From the NCBI RefSeq assembly GCF_006716185.1, contig NZ_VFOP01000001.1:3720001-3784000 (forward strand): a stretch of 64,000 nucleotides of DNA, in the 5' to 3' direction. Numbering within the stretch: position 1 is the first letter of the stretch; every line of letters starts with the position of its first letter. The stretch is from Ornithinicoccus hortensis (lineage in GTDB: Bacteria > Actinomycetota > Actinomycetes > Actinomycetales > Dermatophilaceae). Below, one piece after another: positions 9,189 through 17,692 of the stretch. The notes under the pieces were generated by a model, which saw only the letters and a list, made by a program, of their open reading frames with translations, was not told the DNA's origin and searched no databases. The position numbers were made by a program, and so were the translations under genes.

Positions 9189-9542
9189 CTACGCGCGGTA
9201 GGCGTGCGGGTCGTCCCCCGTCGCGACGCCGCTCTCGTGCTCGGCGTGCGAGAGCGCCTCGCCGAGCAGCCGGTGGACGTGCGCGTCCCGCGCCGAGTAG
9301 TGGATGAACGTCCCCTCCCGCCGCGACTGGACCAGGCCAGCGAGGCGCAGCTTGGCCAGGTGCTGGCTGACCGCCGTCGCCGAGGACCCCACCAGCTCGG
9401 CCAGGGCCGCGACGCTGCTCTCCCCCTGCAACAGGGCCCAGAGGATCTTCACCCGGGTCGGGTCGGCGAGCAGCCGGAAGGTCCCCGCGGCCAGTTCCGC
9501 GTGGTCGTCGTCCGGGACGGGCAGGATCGGTCGGTCGTGCAC
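9189..9542 (-). CDS. ArsR/SmtB-family metal-sensing repressor
   Basis: A 117-residue winged-helix repressor. The HTH is VAALAELVGSSATAVSQHLAKLRLAG (its recognition part is TAVSQHLAKLRLAG). The C-terminal helix carries DAHVHRLLGEALSHAEHE, with Asp, His, His and Glu/His spaced as in the alpha5 metal sites of CzrA, SmtB and NmtR. It likely senses Zn(II), Co(II) or Ni(II). It starts with GTG at 9542 and faces the cation-efflux gene across 57 bp that contain an inverted repeat. It should therefore repress itself and the exporter until metal rises. Confidence 0.93.
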   Translation of the reverse strand: MHDRPILPVPDDDHAELAAGTFRLLADPTRVKILWALLQGESSVAALAELVGSSATAVSQHLAKLRLAGLVQSRREGTFIHYSARDAHVHRLLGEALSHAEHESGVATGDDPHAYRA

Positions 9543-9567
9543 GCCACCATCCTAGGCCGCCCCTGCA

Positions 9568-9589
9568 TACCTGCATGGATACGCAGGTA
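9568..9589. promoter_or_regulatory. Putative ArsR-family operator
   Basis: An inverted repeat, TACCTGC-N8-GCAGGTA, lies 25 nt upstream of the repressor's GTG and 10 nt upstream of the transporter's ATG. Its size and location fit an SmtB/CzrA-type operator covering both promoters. The closeness to the ATG suggests a very short or leaderless transporter mRNA. Confidence 0.75.
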
Positions 9590-9599
9590 CGATGGGATC

Positions 9600-10655
9600 A
9601 TGCAGGACCACGGTCACGAGCACCCGCACCCGCACCCGCACCCGCACGCACGCGCGCATCCGCGGCCGCATCCGCATCGGCACGAGCACGGCAGCACCCG
9701 TCTGACCCGGCTCCGACACGCGCTGACCCCGCACAGCCACGACCACTCCGCGGCCATCCGGACCGCCGACGAGGCTAGCCGGGAGGGCACCCGTGCGGCC
9801 TGGTTCAGCCTGGCGGGGATGGGTGCCACGGCACTGCTGCAGGTCGTCATCGTGGCGCTCAGCGGGTCGATCGCCCTCCTGGCGGACACGGTCCACAACC
9901 TGGGTCACCTGGCGACCACGATCCCGCTGATCATCGTCTTCCGGTTGGGGCGCCGGCCGCCGACCCGGCGGTACAGCTACGGCTACCGGCGCGCCGAGGA
10001 CCTGGTCGGCCTGCTGATCGGCCTGGTCATCGCCCTCTCGGCCGCGCTGATCGTCTGGGAGTCCCTCCGGGCCCTGGCACAGCCCCGCGAGCTCACCCAC
10101 CTGGGCTGGGTGCTGGCGGCCGCCCTGGTGGGCGCCCTCGGCAACGAACTGGTCGCCGGCTACCGCATCCGCGCCGGGCGACGGATCGGATCGGCCGCAC
10201 TGATCGCCGAGGGCCAGCACGCCCGCACCGACGCCCTGACCTCGCTCGCCGTGGTCCTCGGGGTCGGCGGGGCCTGGCTGGGACTGCCGCAGCTGGACGC
10301 GATCGTCGGGCTCTGCATCGCCGCGGTCATCATCGGCGTCCTGGTCTCCACCATGAGGACGGTCGTTCGTCGGCTGATGGACGGGGTCGACGACGGGACC
10401 GTGGAGCAGGTCGAGTCGGCCGCCGCAGGCGTCCTGGGCGTTGTTACCGTCGACCGGTGCCGAGCCCGCTGGGCCGGGCACCGGCTGGAGGCCGACCTGG
10501 ACGTCGGCGTGGACCCGCAACTGACGGTCGAGCAGGGCCACGCCATCGCCCACGAGGTGCACCACACCCTGGTGCGGGCCGTGCCCCACCTGGACCGCGC
10601 CACGGTGCACGTCAACCCCGCCGGTGTCCGGACGGCGCACCAACCCGTGGGCTGA
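9600..10655 (+). CDS. Cation diffusion facilitator (CDF) heavy-metal efflux protein
   Basis: A 351-residue proton-coupled exporter with six predicted transmembrane helices (about 60-290) and a C-terminal cytoplasmic domain. The N-terminus is a striking His-rich tail (HGHEHPHPHPHPHARAHPR) that can buffer metal. TM2 has ADTVHNLGH and TM5 has HARTDALTS. The TM5 His/Asp pair is canonical, but TM2 shows HxxxH where zinc CDFs usually have HxxxD. Zinc or cobalt are the likely substrates given the divergent SmtB-like repressor. The ATG at 9600 begins the His tail. No clear ribosome-binding site is present. Confidence 0.93.
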   Translation: MQDHGHEHPHPHPHPHARAHPRPHPHRHEHGSTRLTRLRHALTPHSHDHSAAIRTADEASREGTRAAWFSLAGMGATALLQVVIVALSGSIALLADTVHNLGHLATTIPLIIVFRLGRRPPTRRYSYGYRRAEDLVGLLIGLVIALSAALIVWESLRALAQPRELTHLGWVLAAALVGALGNELVAGYRIRAGRRIGSAALIAEGQHARTDALTSLAVVLGVGGAWLGLPQLDAIVGLCIAAVIIGVLVSTMRTVVRRLMDGVDDGTVEQVESAAAGVLGVVTVDRCRARWAGHRLEADLDVGVDPQLTVEQGHAIAHEVHHTLVRAVPHLDRATVHVNPAGVRTAHQPVG

Positions 10656-10676
10656 CGCTCCCGGGCTGACGCTCCC

Positions 10677-10717
10677 GCGGGTCTCCTCCCGAGCCGGGGT
10701 GTCCAAAGGAGACCCGC
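10677..10717. terminator. Terminator between convergent CDF and aminotransferase genes
   Basis: An 11-bp perfect stem GCGGGTCTCCT / AGGAGACCCGC with a 19-nt loop lies between the stop of the CDF gene (10655) and the stop of the convergent aminotransferase gene (10728). Confidence 0.7.
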
Positions 10718-10727
10718 GTCCCTTGCG

Positions 10728-11975
10728 TCAGACCGCTGCGACGGTCTCCTGCCACACGCCCACGGCCTCTTCGACCTGCTCCTCGTCGACCACGAGCGCC
10801 GGGATGAAGCGGACCACCTGGCCCCACGCGCCGCAGGTGAGCAGCAGCAGGCCGCGCCGCGCCGCCTCCTGCTGCGCCGCTGCGGCGGCCGCGCCGTCCG
10901 GGTTGCCGTCGGCGTCGCGGAACTCGTTGCCCAGCATCAGGCCCAGGCCGCGCACGTCGGTGATCCGGTCGTCGCCCGCGGCGACCTTCTCGAGGCCGGC
11001 CCGCAGCTGCTCGCCGCGCGCGGCGGCGTTCTCGACCAGCCTCTCCTCCTGGATCACGTCCAGGGTGGCGATGGCCGCGGCGCAGGCGACGGCGTTGGCA
11101 CCGTAGGTGCCGCCCTGGGAGCCCGGCCAGGCCTTGGCCATCAGCTCCTCGGAGGCGGCGATGCCGGAGAGCGGGAAGCCGGAGGCCAGCCCCTTGGCGG
11201 TGATGACCACGTCCGGCTTGCCGTCGAAGTGGTCGTGGCCCCAGAACTTCCCGGTGCGCCCGAACCCGGTCTGCACCTCGTCCAGGATCAGCAGGATGCC
11301 GTGCTTGTCGGCCCGCTCGCGCAGGCCGGCCAGGAACTCGGCGTTGGCCGGGACGTAGCCGCCCTCCCCGAGCACCGGCTCGACCAGGAAGGCCGCCGTG
11401 TCGGCGGGGGCGCTGACCGTCTGCAGCGTGTAGTCGAGCTGGGCCAGCGCGAACTTCGTGGCCTCCTGCTGACTCCACCCGAAGTGCGTGGGGTCCGGGA
11501 ACGGGGAGATCGCCACGCCGGCCATCAGCGGGGAGAAGCCCGAGCGGAACTTGGTGCCGGAGGTGGTCAGCGACGCGGCGGCGACGGTCCGGCCGTGGAA
11601 CCCGCCGTGGAAGACCACGATGTTGGGCCGGCCGGTGGCCTGGCGGACCAGTCGCAGGGACGCCTCCACGGCCTCGGACCCCGAGTTGGCGAAGAAGACG
11701 CGGTTCAACCCGGCCGGCAGGACCTCACCGAGCCGCTCGGTGAGGGTGAGCAGCGGGCGGTGCATCACGGTGGTGTACTGCGCGTGGATGATCTTGCCGA
11801 CCTGCTCCTGGGCGGCGGCCACCACCTTCGGGTGGGCGTGCCCGGTGCTGGTGACGCCGATGCCCGCGGTGAAGTCCAAGTAGCGGCGATCGTCCTCGTC
11901 GAAGATGAGCGCTCCCTCGCCGCGTGCTGCAATGACTCCAGTGGCTTGCTTTAGAACCGGTGACAACGTCGCCAC
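10728..11975 (-). CDS. Class III PLP aminotransferase (GABA/diaminobutyrate type, DoeD-like)
   Basis: A 415-residue fold-type I transaminase. The PLP lysine is in ITAKGLASGFPLS, preceded by LILDEVQTGFGRTGKFW with the cofactor Asp. The N-terminal FTAGIGVTSTGHAHP and FANSGSEAVEASLRL match omega-amino-acid aminotransferases such as GabT. In the island context the best guess is the L-2,4-diaminobutyrate transaminase step of ectoine breakdown (DoeD role), with a GABA aminotransferase as the alternative. GTG at 11975 follows AAAGGAGG by 7 nt. The gene is divergent from the aldehyde dehydrogenase, and an ATTGTCGACAAT palindrome lies between them. Confidence 0.88.
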   Translation of the reverse strand: MATLSPVLKQATGVIAARGEGALIFDEDDRRYLDFTAGIGVTSTGHAHPKVVAAAQEQVGKIIHAQYTTVMHRPLLTLTERLGEVLPAGLNRVFFANSGSEAVEASLRLVRQATGRPNIVVFHGGFHGRTVAAASLTTSGTKFRSGFSPLMAGVAISPFPDPTHFGWSQQEATKFALAQLDYTLQTVSAPADTAAFLVEPVLGEGGYVPANAEFLAGLRERADKHGILLILDEVQTGFGRTGKFWGHDHFDGKPDVVITAKGLASGFPLSGIAASEELMAKAWPGSQGGTYGANAVACAAAIATLDVIQEERLVENAAARGEQLRAGLEKVAAGDDRITDVRGLGLMLGNEFRDADGNPDGAAAAAAQQEAARRGLLLLTCGAWGQVVRFIPALVVDEEQVEEAVGVWQETVAAV

Positions 11976-11994
11976 GGCGGGCCTCCTTTTGGTA

Positions 11995-12008
11995 GATTGT
12001 CGACAATC
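11995..12008. promoter_or_regulatory. GntR/FCD-type operator, copy 1 (GATTGTCGACAATC)
   Basis: A perfect 14-bp palindrome lies between the divergent aminotransferase (start 11975) and aldehyde dehydrogenase (start 12050) genes. The core TTGTCGACAA fits the TNGTNNNACNA pattern known for FadR-subfamily GntR regulators. The same core is found at 15025-15036 and, with one change, at 19728-19739. The GntR/FCD gene at 13550-14272 is the obvious candidate binder. Confidence 0.85.
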
Positions 12009-12049
12009 AGAGCGTAACCCACTGCAACGTCTTTGAGGAGTAGTGCGCC

Positions 12050-13516
12050 GTGAAGGATTCCACCCGGTCTGTCGTCCAGGACGTGCCCAAGCAGTTGTTC
12101 ATCGGCGGCGAATGGTCCGACGCCTCCGGCGGCGCCACCTTCGCCGTGCTGAACCCCGCGACCGGGGAGGAGATCTGCCAGGTCGCCGACGCCACGCCGG
12201 AGGACGCCCGCCGCGCGCTGGACGCCGCGGTCGCCGCCCAGCCGGCGTTCGCGAGGACGACCGCGATGCAGCGCCACGAGATCCTGATGACCGCGTTCCG
12301 GCTGCTCCACGAGCGGATCGAGGACCTGGCGCTGCTGATGACCACCGAGATGGGCAAGCCGTTGGCCGAGGCGCGCGGTGAGATCAGCTACGCCGCGGAG
12401 TTCCTGCGCCACTTCGCCGGCGAGGCGCTGCGGATCGACGGCGGCTACCAGTCCGCACCGCAGGGCAACGCCCGCTTCCTGGTCGCCAAGCAACCGGTCG
12501 GGCCGTGCCTGCTGATCACCCCCTGGAACTTCCCGATGGCGATGGGCACCCGCAAGATCGGCCCGGCCATCGCGGCCGGCTGCACCAGCGTGATCAAGCC
12601 GGCGCACCAGACGCCGCTGTCGATGCTGGCCTTCGTGGACATCCTGCGGGAGGCCGGGCTCCCCGACGGCGTGGTCAACTGCGTCGCCGCCACCGACTCC
12701 GGCGGCACCATGGAGCCGCTGATCCGCTCGGGGCTGGCCCGCAAGCTCTCCTTCACCGGCTCGACCCGGGTCGGCAAGATCCTGCTCGAGCAGTGCGCCG
12801 ACAAGGTGCTGCGCACCTCCATGGAGCTGGGCGGCAACGCCCCGTTCGTGGTGTTCGAGGACGCCGACCTGGACGAGGCGGTCGCCGGGGCGATGGCGGC
12901 CAAGATGCGCAACATGGGCGAGGCCTGCACGGCGGCCAACCGGATCTACGTGCACGAGTCGGTCATCGAGGAGTTCGGCGCCAAGCTCGCCGCGAAGATG
13001 GGCGCGCTCACCGTCGGCGACGGGGCGGAGGACGGGACCGACGTCGGGCCGCTCATCGACGAGGCCGGCCTGGGCAAGGTCCGCACCCTGGTGTCCGACG
13101 CCGTGGACCGGGGTGCGACCGTGCTCACCGGCGGGGACCCGGTCGAGGGCCCCGGCTACTTCTACCGCCCGACGGTACTGACCGGCGTCCCGAGGGATGC
13201 CCGGATGTCGGCGGAGGAGATCTTCGGACCGGTCGCCCCGCTCACCCCCTTCACCACGGAGGAGGAGGCGGTCGCGCTGGCCAACGACACGCCATACGGG
13301 CTCGTCTCGTATGTCTTCACCAACGACCTGCGCCGGGCGCTGCGGATGGCCGAGGCGATCGAGAGCGGCATGGTCGGGCTGAACCAGGGTGTGGTGTCCA
13401 ACCCCTACGCCCCGTTCGGCGGGATGAAGGAGTCCGGGCTGGGCCGCGAGGGCGGGTCGGTCGGGATCGAGGAGTTCCTGGAGACCAAGTACATCGGGAT
13501 CGCGCTGGCCGACTGA
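12050..13516 (+). CDS. NAD(P)-dependent semialdehyde dehydrogenase (succinate- or aspartate-semialdehyde, GabD/DoeC-like)
   Basis: A 488-residue aldehyde dehydrogenase. The catalytic Cys293 lies in GEACTAANR, the general base Glu259 in MELGGNAPF, and the oxyanion Asn in TPWNFPMAMGTRK. SFTGSTRVGK is the Rossmann phosphate-binding turn. Sequence style and length match succinate-semialdehyde dehydrogenases. It would oxidise the semialdehyde made by the divergent aminotransferase: aspartate semialdehyde in an ectoine-type route, or succinate semialdehyde in a GABA route. The start is GTG at 12050, 42 nt from the shared GntR-type palindrome. It ends 33 bp before the convergent regulator gene. Confidence 0.92.
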   Translation: MKDSTRSVVQDVPKQLFIGGEWSDASGGATFAVLNPATGEEICQVADATPEDARRALDAAVAAQPAFARTTAMQRHEILMTAFRLLHERIEDLALLMTTEMGKPLAEARGEISYAAEFLRHFAGEALRIDGGYQSAPQGNARFLVAKQPVGPCLLITPWNFPMAMGTRKIGPAIAAGCTSVIKPAHQTPLSMLAFVDILREAGLPDGVVNCVAATDSGGTMEPLIRSGLARKLSFTGSTRVGKILLEQCADKVLRTSMELGGNAPFVVFEDADLDEAVAGAMAAKMRNMGEACTAANRIYVHESVIEEFGAKLAAKMGALTVGDGAEDGTDVGPLIDEAGLGKVRTLVSDAVDRGATVLTGGDPVEGPGYFYRPTVLTGVPRDARMSAEEIFGPVAPLTPFTTEEEAVALANDTPYGLVSYVFTNDLRRALRMAEAIESGMVGLNQGVVSNPYAPFGGMKESGLGREGGSVGIEEFLETKYIGIALAD

Positions 13517-13549
13517 CCCCGTCGCGGTCCGGGCCTGCGCGCGGGCTGG

Positions 13550-14272
13550 TCAGCCCTCGGTGTCCGGGTCCTCGGCGGCGAGCGCCTCCTCGCTCATCCC
13601 GACCAGCTCGCTGACCGCGTCGGCCATGTGCTTGACGATGAGCTCGTCCAGCAGGTCGGCGTCGCCGTCGCGCAGCGCCCGGGCGATGGCCTGGTGCTCG
13701 CGCACCCGCACCTTGTCGTTCTCGTAGGTGCTGCCCAGTGCATGGATGCAGATCCGGGCCTCCGCCGCCTGGGTCTGGTGGATCCGTCGCAGCCGCTCGC
13801 TCTCGGTGAGTTCGACGAGCAGCACGTGGAAGGCGATGTCGGCCTCGGCCACGCCGTGGGAGTCCCCGGCCTCGGTGGACTCGGTCATCGCCTCGACCGC
13901 ACCCTCCAGGGCGTCGGCGGCCGCGGACCGGTCGGCGGGGTCGGACCGGACCAGCACCCCCGCGGCGCACCGCTCGATGGCCTCCCGGGCGAGGTACATG
14001 TCCCGCACGTTCTCCGGGGTGAGGTCGACCACGAACAGGCCGCGGTTGCGGATCGAGGTGAGCAGGCCCTCCTGGGTGAGACGCTGCAGGCCCTCGCGCA
14101 ACGGGCCGCGGCTCACCCCGAGCTGGCGGGCCAGCTCGGCCTCGTGCAGCTGGGCACCGGGCGGGAAGTCGCCCCGGGCGATGGCCTCCCGGACCCGGGT
14201 CGCGATCCGGCTCGGGGTCGACTGCTGGACCAGCGGCGCGAGCACCGTCGTGGCGCCGTCGTCCCCGTTCAC
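13550..14272 (-). CDS. GntR family regulator with FCD ligand-binding domain
   Basis: A 240-residue protein. The winged HTH (about 15-80) includes QLHEAELARQLGVSRGPLRE and LTQEGLLTSIRNRGLFV. It is followed by an all-helical FCD domain (about 90-225) with AREAIERCAAGVLV, ADIAFHVLLVELTES and VREHQAIARALRDGD, which supply the Asp and His residues that often bind a metal and a carboxylate ligand. Members usually repress catabolic operons until an organic-acid inducer binds. The GTG start at 14272 overlaps the stop of the upstream EutA-like gene by 4 nt (GTGA). It is therefore cotranscribed with that gene and probably autoregulated through the palindrome at 15025-15036. Confidence 0.93.
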   Translation of the reverse strand: MNGDDGATTVLAPLVQQSTPSRIATRVREAIARGDFPPGAQLHEAELARQLGVSRGPLREGLQRLTQEGLLTSIRNRGLFVVDLTPENVRDMYLAREAIERCAAGVLVRSDPADRSAAADALEGAVEAMTESTEAGDSHGVAEADIAFHVLLVELTESERLRRIHQTQAAEARICIHALGSTYENDKVRVREHQAIARALRDGDADLLDELIVKHMADAVSELVGMSEEALAAEDPDTEG

Positions 14273-15003
14273 CGGGCCACCCGGGGGCGGAACAGGGTGC
14301 CTAGGCCGGTGAGGTCGTCCGGGACCCCGCGACCGGTCAACCGCAGGCCCTCCCAGACCGTCACCTGGTTGGCGGTGAGCACCGGCATCCCGGCGACCTC
14401 CTCCAGGTGGTCCAGCCAGGCCAGCGTGTGCATCGCGGTGTCCGGGACCAGCACCGCGTCGGCGCCCTCCCGGTCCGCCCCGGCGACGATGGCTGCGACC
14501 TGCTCGCGACCCAGGGTCCCGACCTCGGCGGCGGTGACGATGCCGTGGCTGCCCATCGAGAGCACCTCGATCCCACCGCGCTGTAGGAAGCTCACGAAGT
14601 GCTCCGCGACATCCTGCGGGTAGGAGGCGGCCACCGCCACGCGGCGCAGCCCCAGGTCGTGGGCCGCGTTCACGAACGCGATCGAGGTCGACGACGTGGG
14701 CAGCCCGGTGGCCTGTGCGAGACGGTCCACCTGCTCCCGCGCGCCGTCCCAGCCGAAGACAAATGACCCGGACGTGCAGGCCCACATGACCGCGTCCGGC
14801 CGGTGCGCGCTGGTCAGTTCCCGGGCGCCCTCGACCAACCGGTCGTGACCCCCCAGGTCGAGCAGCGCGTCCACCCGGTGCGCGTCCTCCCCGACCGAGG
14901 TGTGCACGAGGGGCAGCCGGATGCGGTCCCCGAGACGGGCCTGGAGCGCCGGGAAATCGTCCTCGGCGCTGTGGCCGGGATACAGCAGTCCCACCGTGGT
15001 CAT
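14269..15003 (-). CDS. EutA-like Asp/Glu racemase-fold protein (maleate isomerase/arylmalonate decarboxylase family), paralogue 1
   Basis: A 244-residue two-domain racemase-fold protein. The first catalytic cysteine is present as Cys76 in WACTSGSF. At the second catalytic position the sequence reads VPDTAMH (Asp188) instead of the usual cysteine. HLEEVAGMPVLTANQVTVWE is the conserved C-terminal end of the EutA/maleate cis-trans isomerase group. The family includes EutA of ectoine-utilisation loci, maleate isomerase and arylmalonate decarboxylase. It is the first gene of the pair with the GntR regulator and lies directly downstream of the second palindrome. Its paralogue at 18912-19703 keeps both cysteines, so this copy may have different chemistry. 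Confidence 0.85.
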   Translation of the reverse strand: MTTVGLLYPGHSAEDDFPALQARLGDRIRLPLVHTSVGEDAHRVDALLDLGGHDRLVEGARELTSAHRPDAVMWACTSGSFVFGWDGAREQVDRLAQATGLPTSSTSIAFVNAAHDLGLRRVAVAASYPQDVAEHFVSFLQRGGIEVLSMGSHGIVTAAEVGTLGREQVAAIVAGADREGADAVLVPDTAMHTLAWLDHLEEVAGMPVLTANQVTVWEGLRLTGRGVPDDLTGLGTLFRPRVAR

Positions 15004-15024
15004 CGGGCGCCTTCCCTTCCGGAG

Positions 15025-15036
15025 ATTGTCGACAAT
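15025..15036. promoter_or_regulatory. GntR/FCD-type operator, copy 2 (ATTGTCGACAAT)
   Basis: A perfect 12-bp palindrome lies 21 nt upstream of the EutA-like/gntR operon start at 15003. It is identical in its core to copy 1. Placement this close to the ATG suggests it overlaps the promoter and gives negative autoregulation. Confidence 0.85.
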
Positions 15037-15096
15037 ACTAACCTAGCGAGGCGTGATCGCGGCTCGGATCGTGGCTGGTGGACCGTCCGATCACGA

Positions 15097-15164
15097 CTGG
15101 TAGACGGTTTGGGGCACTGGTGGCATGTCCGGACATGCCACCAGTGCCCCGCAGCGTCTACCAG
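15097..15164. repeat. 68-bp near-perfect palindrome in the gap between two operons
   Basis: Positions 15111-15130 and 15131-15150 form a perfect 40-bp palindrome (half: GGGGCACTGGTGGCATGTCC). It is flanked by a further 10-bp perfect stem (CTGGTAGACG / CGTCTACCAG) across a 4-nt bulge on each side. It lies between the end of the M20 gene (15239) and the palindrome/promoter of the eutA-like gene. It may act as a terminator or a REP-like element. A weaker partial match is at 46075-46103. Confidence 0.9.
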
Positions 15165-15238
15165 TGGCGGCGCCCAGACGTGGAGCAGCGGGGGCACCTG
15201 TGGCGCCAGCGTCGCAGGCAGCGGAGTCGGCACGGTCG

Positions 15239-16432
15239 TCACGGGCCGAGCAGCCGCAGCGCCGCGAGCGCATAGGCCCGGGCGGCCACGAGCAGTTCGT
15301 CGACCCCGACCGACTCGTCCGGGCGGTGCGCCTGGTCCGCGACCGAGCCGGGGCCCAGCACCACGACCGGCACCCCGGCGTCGCGGGCCAGGAAGCCGCC
15401 GTCGCAGGCCGCCGTCCACCCGGCGAGCGGCAGCCCCGGGCCGCCGGCGGTGGCCAGCGCCGAGTCGGCCGCCCGCACCAACGGGTGGTCGGCGGAGGTC
15501 TCGAAGCCGGGCATGTCCATCGGCATGGTGACCTCGATCCCCAGGCCGCGGGCGGGCAGGTCCAGCAGGTCGAGCCGCGCCCGGATCGCGGCGAGCACCT
15601 CGGCGGGGTCCTCCTCCGGCAGCAGCCTCCGGTCGGCCGCGATGTGGCAGCGGGCGGGCACCGTCGAGCCGCCGCTGCCGCCCGTGACGACGCCGACGTT
15701 CCAGGTCGCCGGGCCCACCAGCGGGTGCGCATCGGCCGCGAGCTCGTGGTGCCACCGCTCCAGCTCGGTGACGACCGCGGCCGCGCCGTAGATGGCGTTG
15801 CGGCCGTCGTCGGGGTTGCCGGCGTGCGCCGCGACCCCCTCGATCTCCACCTCGACGTAGGAGGCCCCGCGGGCGGCGATGATCAGTTGCAGGTCGGTGG
15901 GTTCGGCGACGATGCACCCGGCCAGCCGGAGCCGACCCGGGTCCCGCACGTAGTCCCGGATCCCCAGACCCATCATCTCCTCGTCGACGACCGCGGCCAG
16001 TTCCAGCGGCCCGGCGAGGGCGACGCCCGCCCGGCGCAAGGCGTCCATGGCCACCACGGACGCGGCCAGTCCCCCGAGCATGTCGGTCGACCCGCGGCCG
16101 TAGACGCGCCCGTCCCGCAGCTCGCCGCCGAACGGGTCGACGGTCCACCCCTCGCCCAGCGGGACGACGTCGGTGTGCCCTAGCAGCAGCAGGCCGGAGC
16201 CGTCCCCACCGGGCAGGACGGCGCTGACGTTCGGCCGGCCGGGCGCCACCTCGGTGACGTCGACGGAGAAGCCGCGCTCCCGGCATACGGAGGCCAGCAG
16301 CTCGGCCCGGCCCTGCTCCTCCCCCGGCGGGTTGGTGCCCGGCACGCGGACCAGCGCCCGGGTCAGCGCGACCAGGTCTGCGGGGTCGATGAGGTCCAGG
16401 ACCTCCTGCTCCCGCGGGGTGGGGCCGGCCAC
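15239..16432 (-). CDS. M20 family metallohydrolase/deacylase (ArgE/DapE-like)
   Basis: A 397-residue di-zinc hydrolase. LLLLGHTDVVP and GRGSTDMLGG hold the first metal ligands and the bridging Asp. VVDEEMMG holds the catalytic and ligand glutamates, and the dimerisation domain contains GVAAHAGNPDDGRNAIY. Family members remove acyl groups from amino acids (ArgE, DapE, carboxypeptidase G2). Here it could deacetylate N-acetyl-2,4-diaminobutyrate, taking the place of DoeB/EutE, which belong to another fold; that is inference from context. GTG at 16432 follows the stop of the upstream aminotransferase by 1 nt, indicating coupling. An in-frame ATG at 16483 would overlap that gene by 50 nt. Confidence 0.88.
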   Translation of the reverse strand: MAGPTPREQEVLDLIDPADLVALTRALVRVPGTNPPGEEQGRAELLASVCRERGFSVDVTEVAPGRPNVSAVLPGGDGSGLLLLGHTDVVPLGEGWTVDPFGGELRDGRVYGRGSTDMLGGLAASVVAMDALRRAGVALAGPLELAAVVDEEMMGLGIRDYVRDPGRLRLAGCIVAEPTDLQLIIAARGASYVEVEIEGVAAHAGNPDDGRNAIYGAAAVVTELERWHHELAADAHPLVGPATWNVGVVTGGSGGSTVPARCHIAADRRLLPEEDPAEVLAAIRARLDLLDLPARGLGIEVTMPMDMPGFETSADHPLVRAADSALATAGGPGLPLAGWTAACDGGFLARDAGVPVVVLGPGSVADQAHRPDESVGVDELLVAARAYALAALRLLGP

Positions 16433-16433
16433 C

Positions 16434-17648
16434 TCAGCCCTCGGCACGTTGCCGGTCGACGGCCGCCCGCAGCCGGCGCACACCCTCGCGGATCCGGTCC
16501 GGCGGCGTCGAGGCGAAGCAGAGCCGCAGGGCGTCCGGGAAGCGGCCCTCGGCGGAGAAGGCGTTGCCCGGGATGTAGGCCACCCCCTCGGCGAGCGCGA
16601 TCTTGAACAGCGCCTCGGTGTCGATCGCCGGCTCGAAGGTCACCCACAGGAAGAAGCCGCCCTCGGGGTCGGTCCACCGGGCGATGTCCCCGAAGTGCTC
16701 GGTGAGCGCCTCCTGCATGGCCTCCTTGCGCTTGCGGTACTGCACCCGCTGGGTGGCCAGGTGCTCCTGCAGGTAGCCACCGCGCAGGAAGCCGGCGACC
16801 AGGCGCTGCATCGGCAGGTTGGTGCAGGTGTCCATCGCCTGCTTGGCGTTGATCAGCAGCTGCCCCAGGCCGGGGTCGGCATCGACCCAGCCGACCCGCA
16901 AGCCGGGGGCGATGATCTTGGAGAAGGTGCGCACCGAGAAGACCAGCGGGCTGCCGGCGGCCAGCTCGTGCAGCGTCGGCAGCTCCTCCCCCGCGAAGCG
17001 CAGCATCCCGTAGGGGTCGTCGTCGATGACCATGCTGCCCCACTCCTGCGCGAGCTCGAGCAGCTCACGGCGGCGGGCCAGCGACATGGTCGCCCCGGAG
17101 GGGTTCTGGAAGGTGGGGATCGTGTAGATCACCTTCGGGCGCCGCCCGGTGCGGGCCGCCTCCTCGCGCAGGTGCTCCACGACCATGCCCTCGTGGTCGA
17201 CCGGCACCTCGAGCAGCTGCGCCTGGTAGGACAGCGCGGTGGCGCTGCCGTTGGTGTAGGTCGGGGACTCCACCGCCACCAGGTCGCCCGGGTCGACGAA
17301 CAGCTTGAAGCCCAGGTCCAGGCCCTGCATGCCACCCGCGGTGATGGTGAGCCGCTCGGGCGTCGTGGCGTCGCTGGTGCCCTCGAGCGTCTCCAGCAGC
17401 GCCTCGCGCAGCGGCGGGTCGCCCTCGGTGGCCGCGTAGTCGTAGGCGTCCGAGGCCCCGACCCCCAGGGCCTGCCTGCCCACCTCGGCCAGCGCCTCGG
17501 TCGGGATCGCCTCGGGGGCCGGGCTGCCCATCGCGAACCGCACGATGTCGTGGGTCTGGCTCGCCAGGAGCGAGGTGCTGGAGTCGATCACCGACCCGAC
17601 CAGGTCCGCCGTGCGGCTCGCCAGGGGGAGGGTGGGCTGGGTGCTCAT
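16434..17648 (-). CDS. PLP-dependent aminotransferase, class I/II (2-aminoadipate/MocR-type catalytic domain)
   Basis: A 404-residue fold-type I aminotransferase without a DNA-binding domain. PLP-binding features are the lysine in VRTFSKIIAPGLRVGW, the Asp/Tyr pair in VIDDDPYGMLRF, and TIPTFQNPSGATMS with the Asn that contacts the pyridine ring. It resembles LysN/2-aminoadipate transaminases and the enzyme half of MocR regulators. In ectoine loci the regulator EnuR carries this fold fused to a GntR head; here the head is missing and a separate GntR/FCD gene is nearby. ATG at 17648 is preceded by GAGAGG. It is the third gene of a four-gene operon. Confidence 0.9.
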   Translation of the reverse strand: MSTQPTLPLASRTADLVGSVIDSSTSLLASQTHDIVRFAMGSPAPEAIPTEALAEVGRQALGVGASDAYDYAATEGDPPLREALLETLEGTSDATTPERLTITAGGMQGLDLGFKLFVDPGDLVAVESPTYTNGSATALSYQAQLLEVPVDHEGMVVEHLREEAARTGRRPKVIYTIPTFQNPSGATMSLARRRELLELAQEWGSMVIDDDPYGMLRFAGEELPTLHELAAGSPLVFSVRTFSKIIAPGLRVGWVDADPGLGQLLINAKQAMDTCTNLPMQRLVAGFLRGGYLQEHLATQRVQYRKRKEAMQEALTEHFGDIARWTDPEGGFFLWVTFEPAIDTEALFKIALAEGVAYIPGNAFSAEGRFPDALRLCFASTPPDRIREGVRRLRAAVDRQRAEG

Positions 17649-17692
17649 CGGGGTGCCTCTCGTTGCGGTGTCTTCGTCGGTATGCAGTGTGC

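Noticed and set aside
16434-17648. MocR/EnuR-type regulator
   Set aside because: The aminotransferase domain starts near the N-terminus and there is no winged-helix head, so it is an enzyme and not a fusion regulator.
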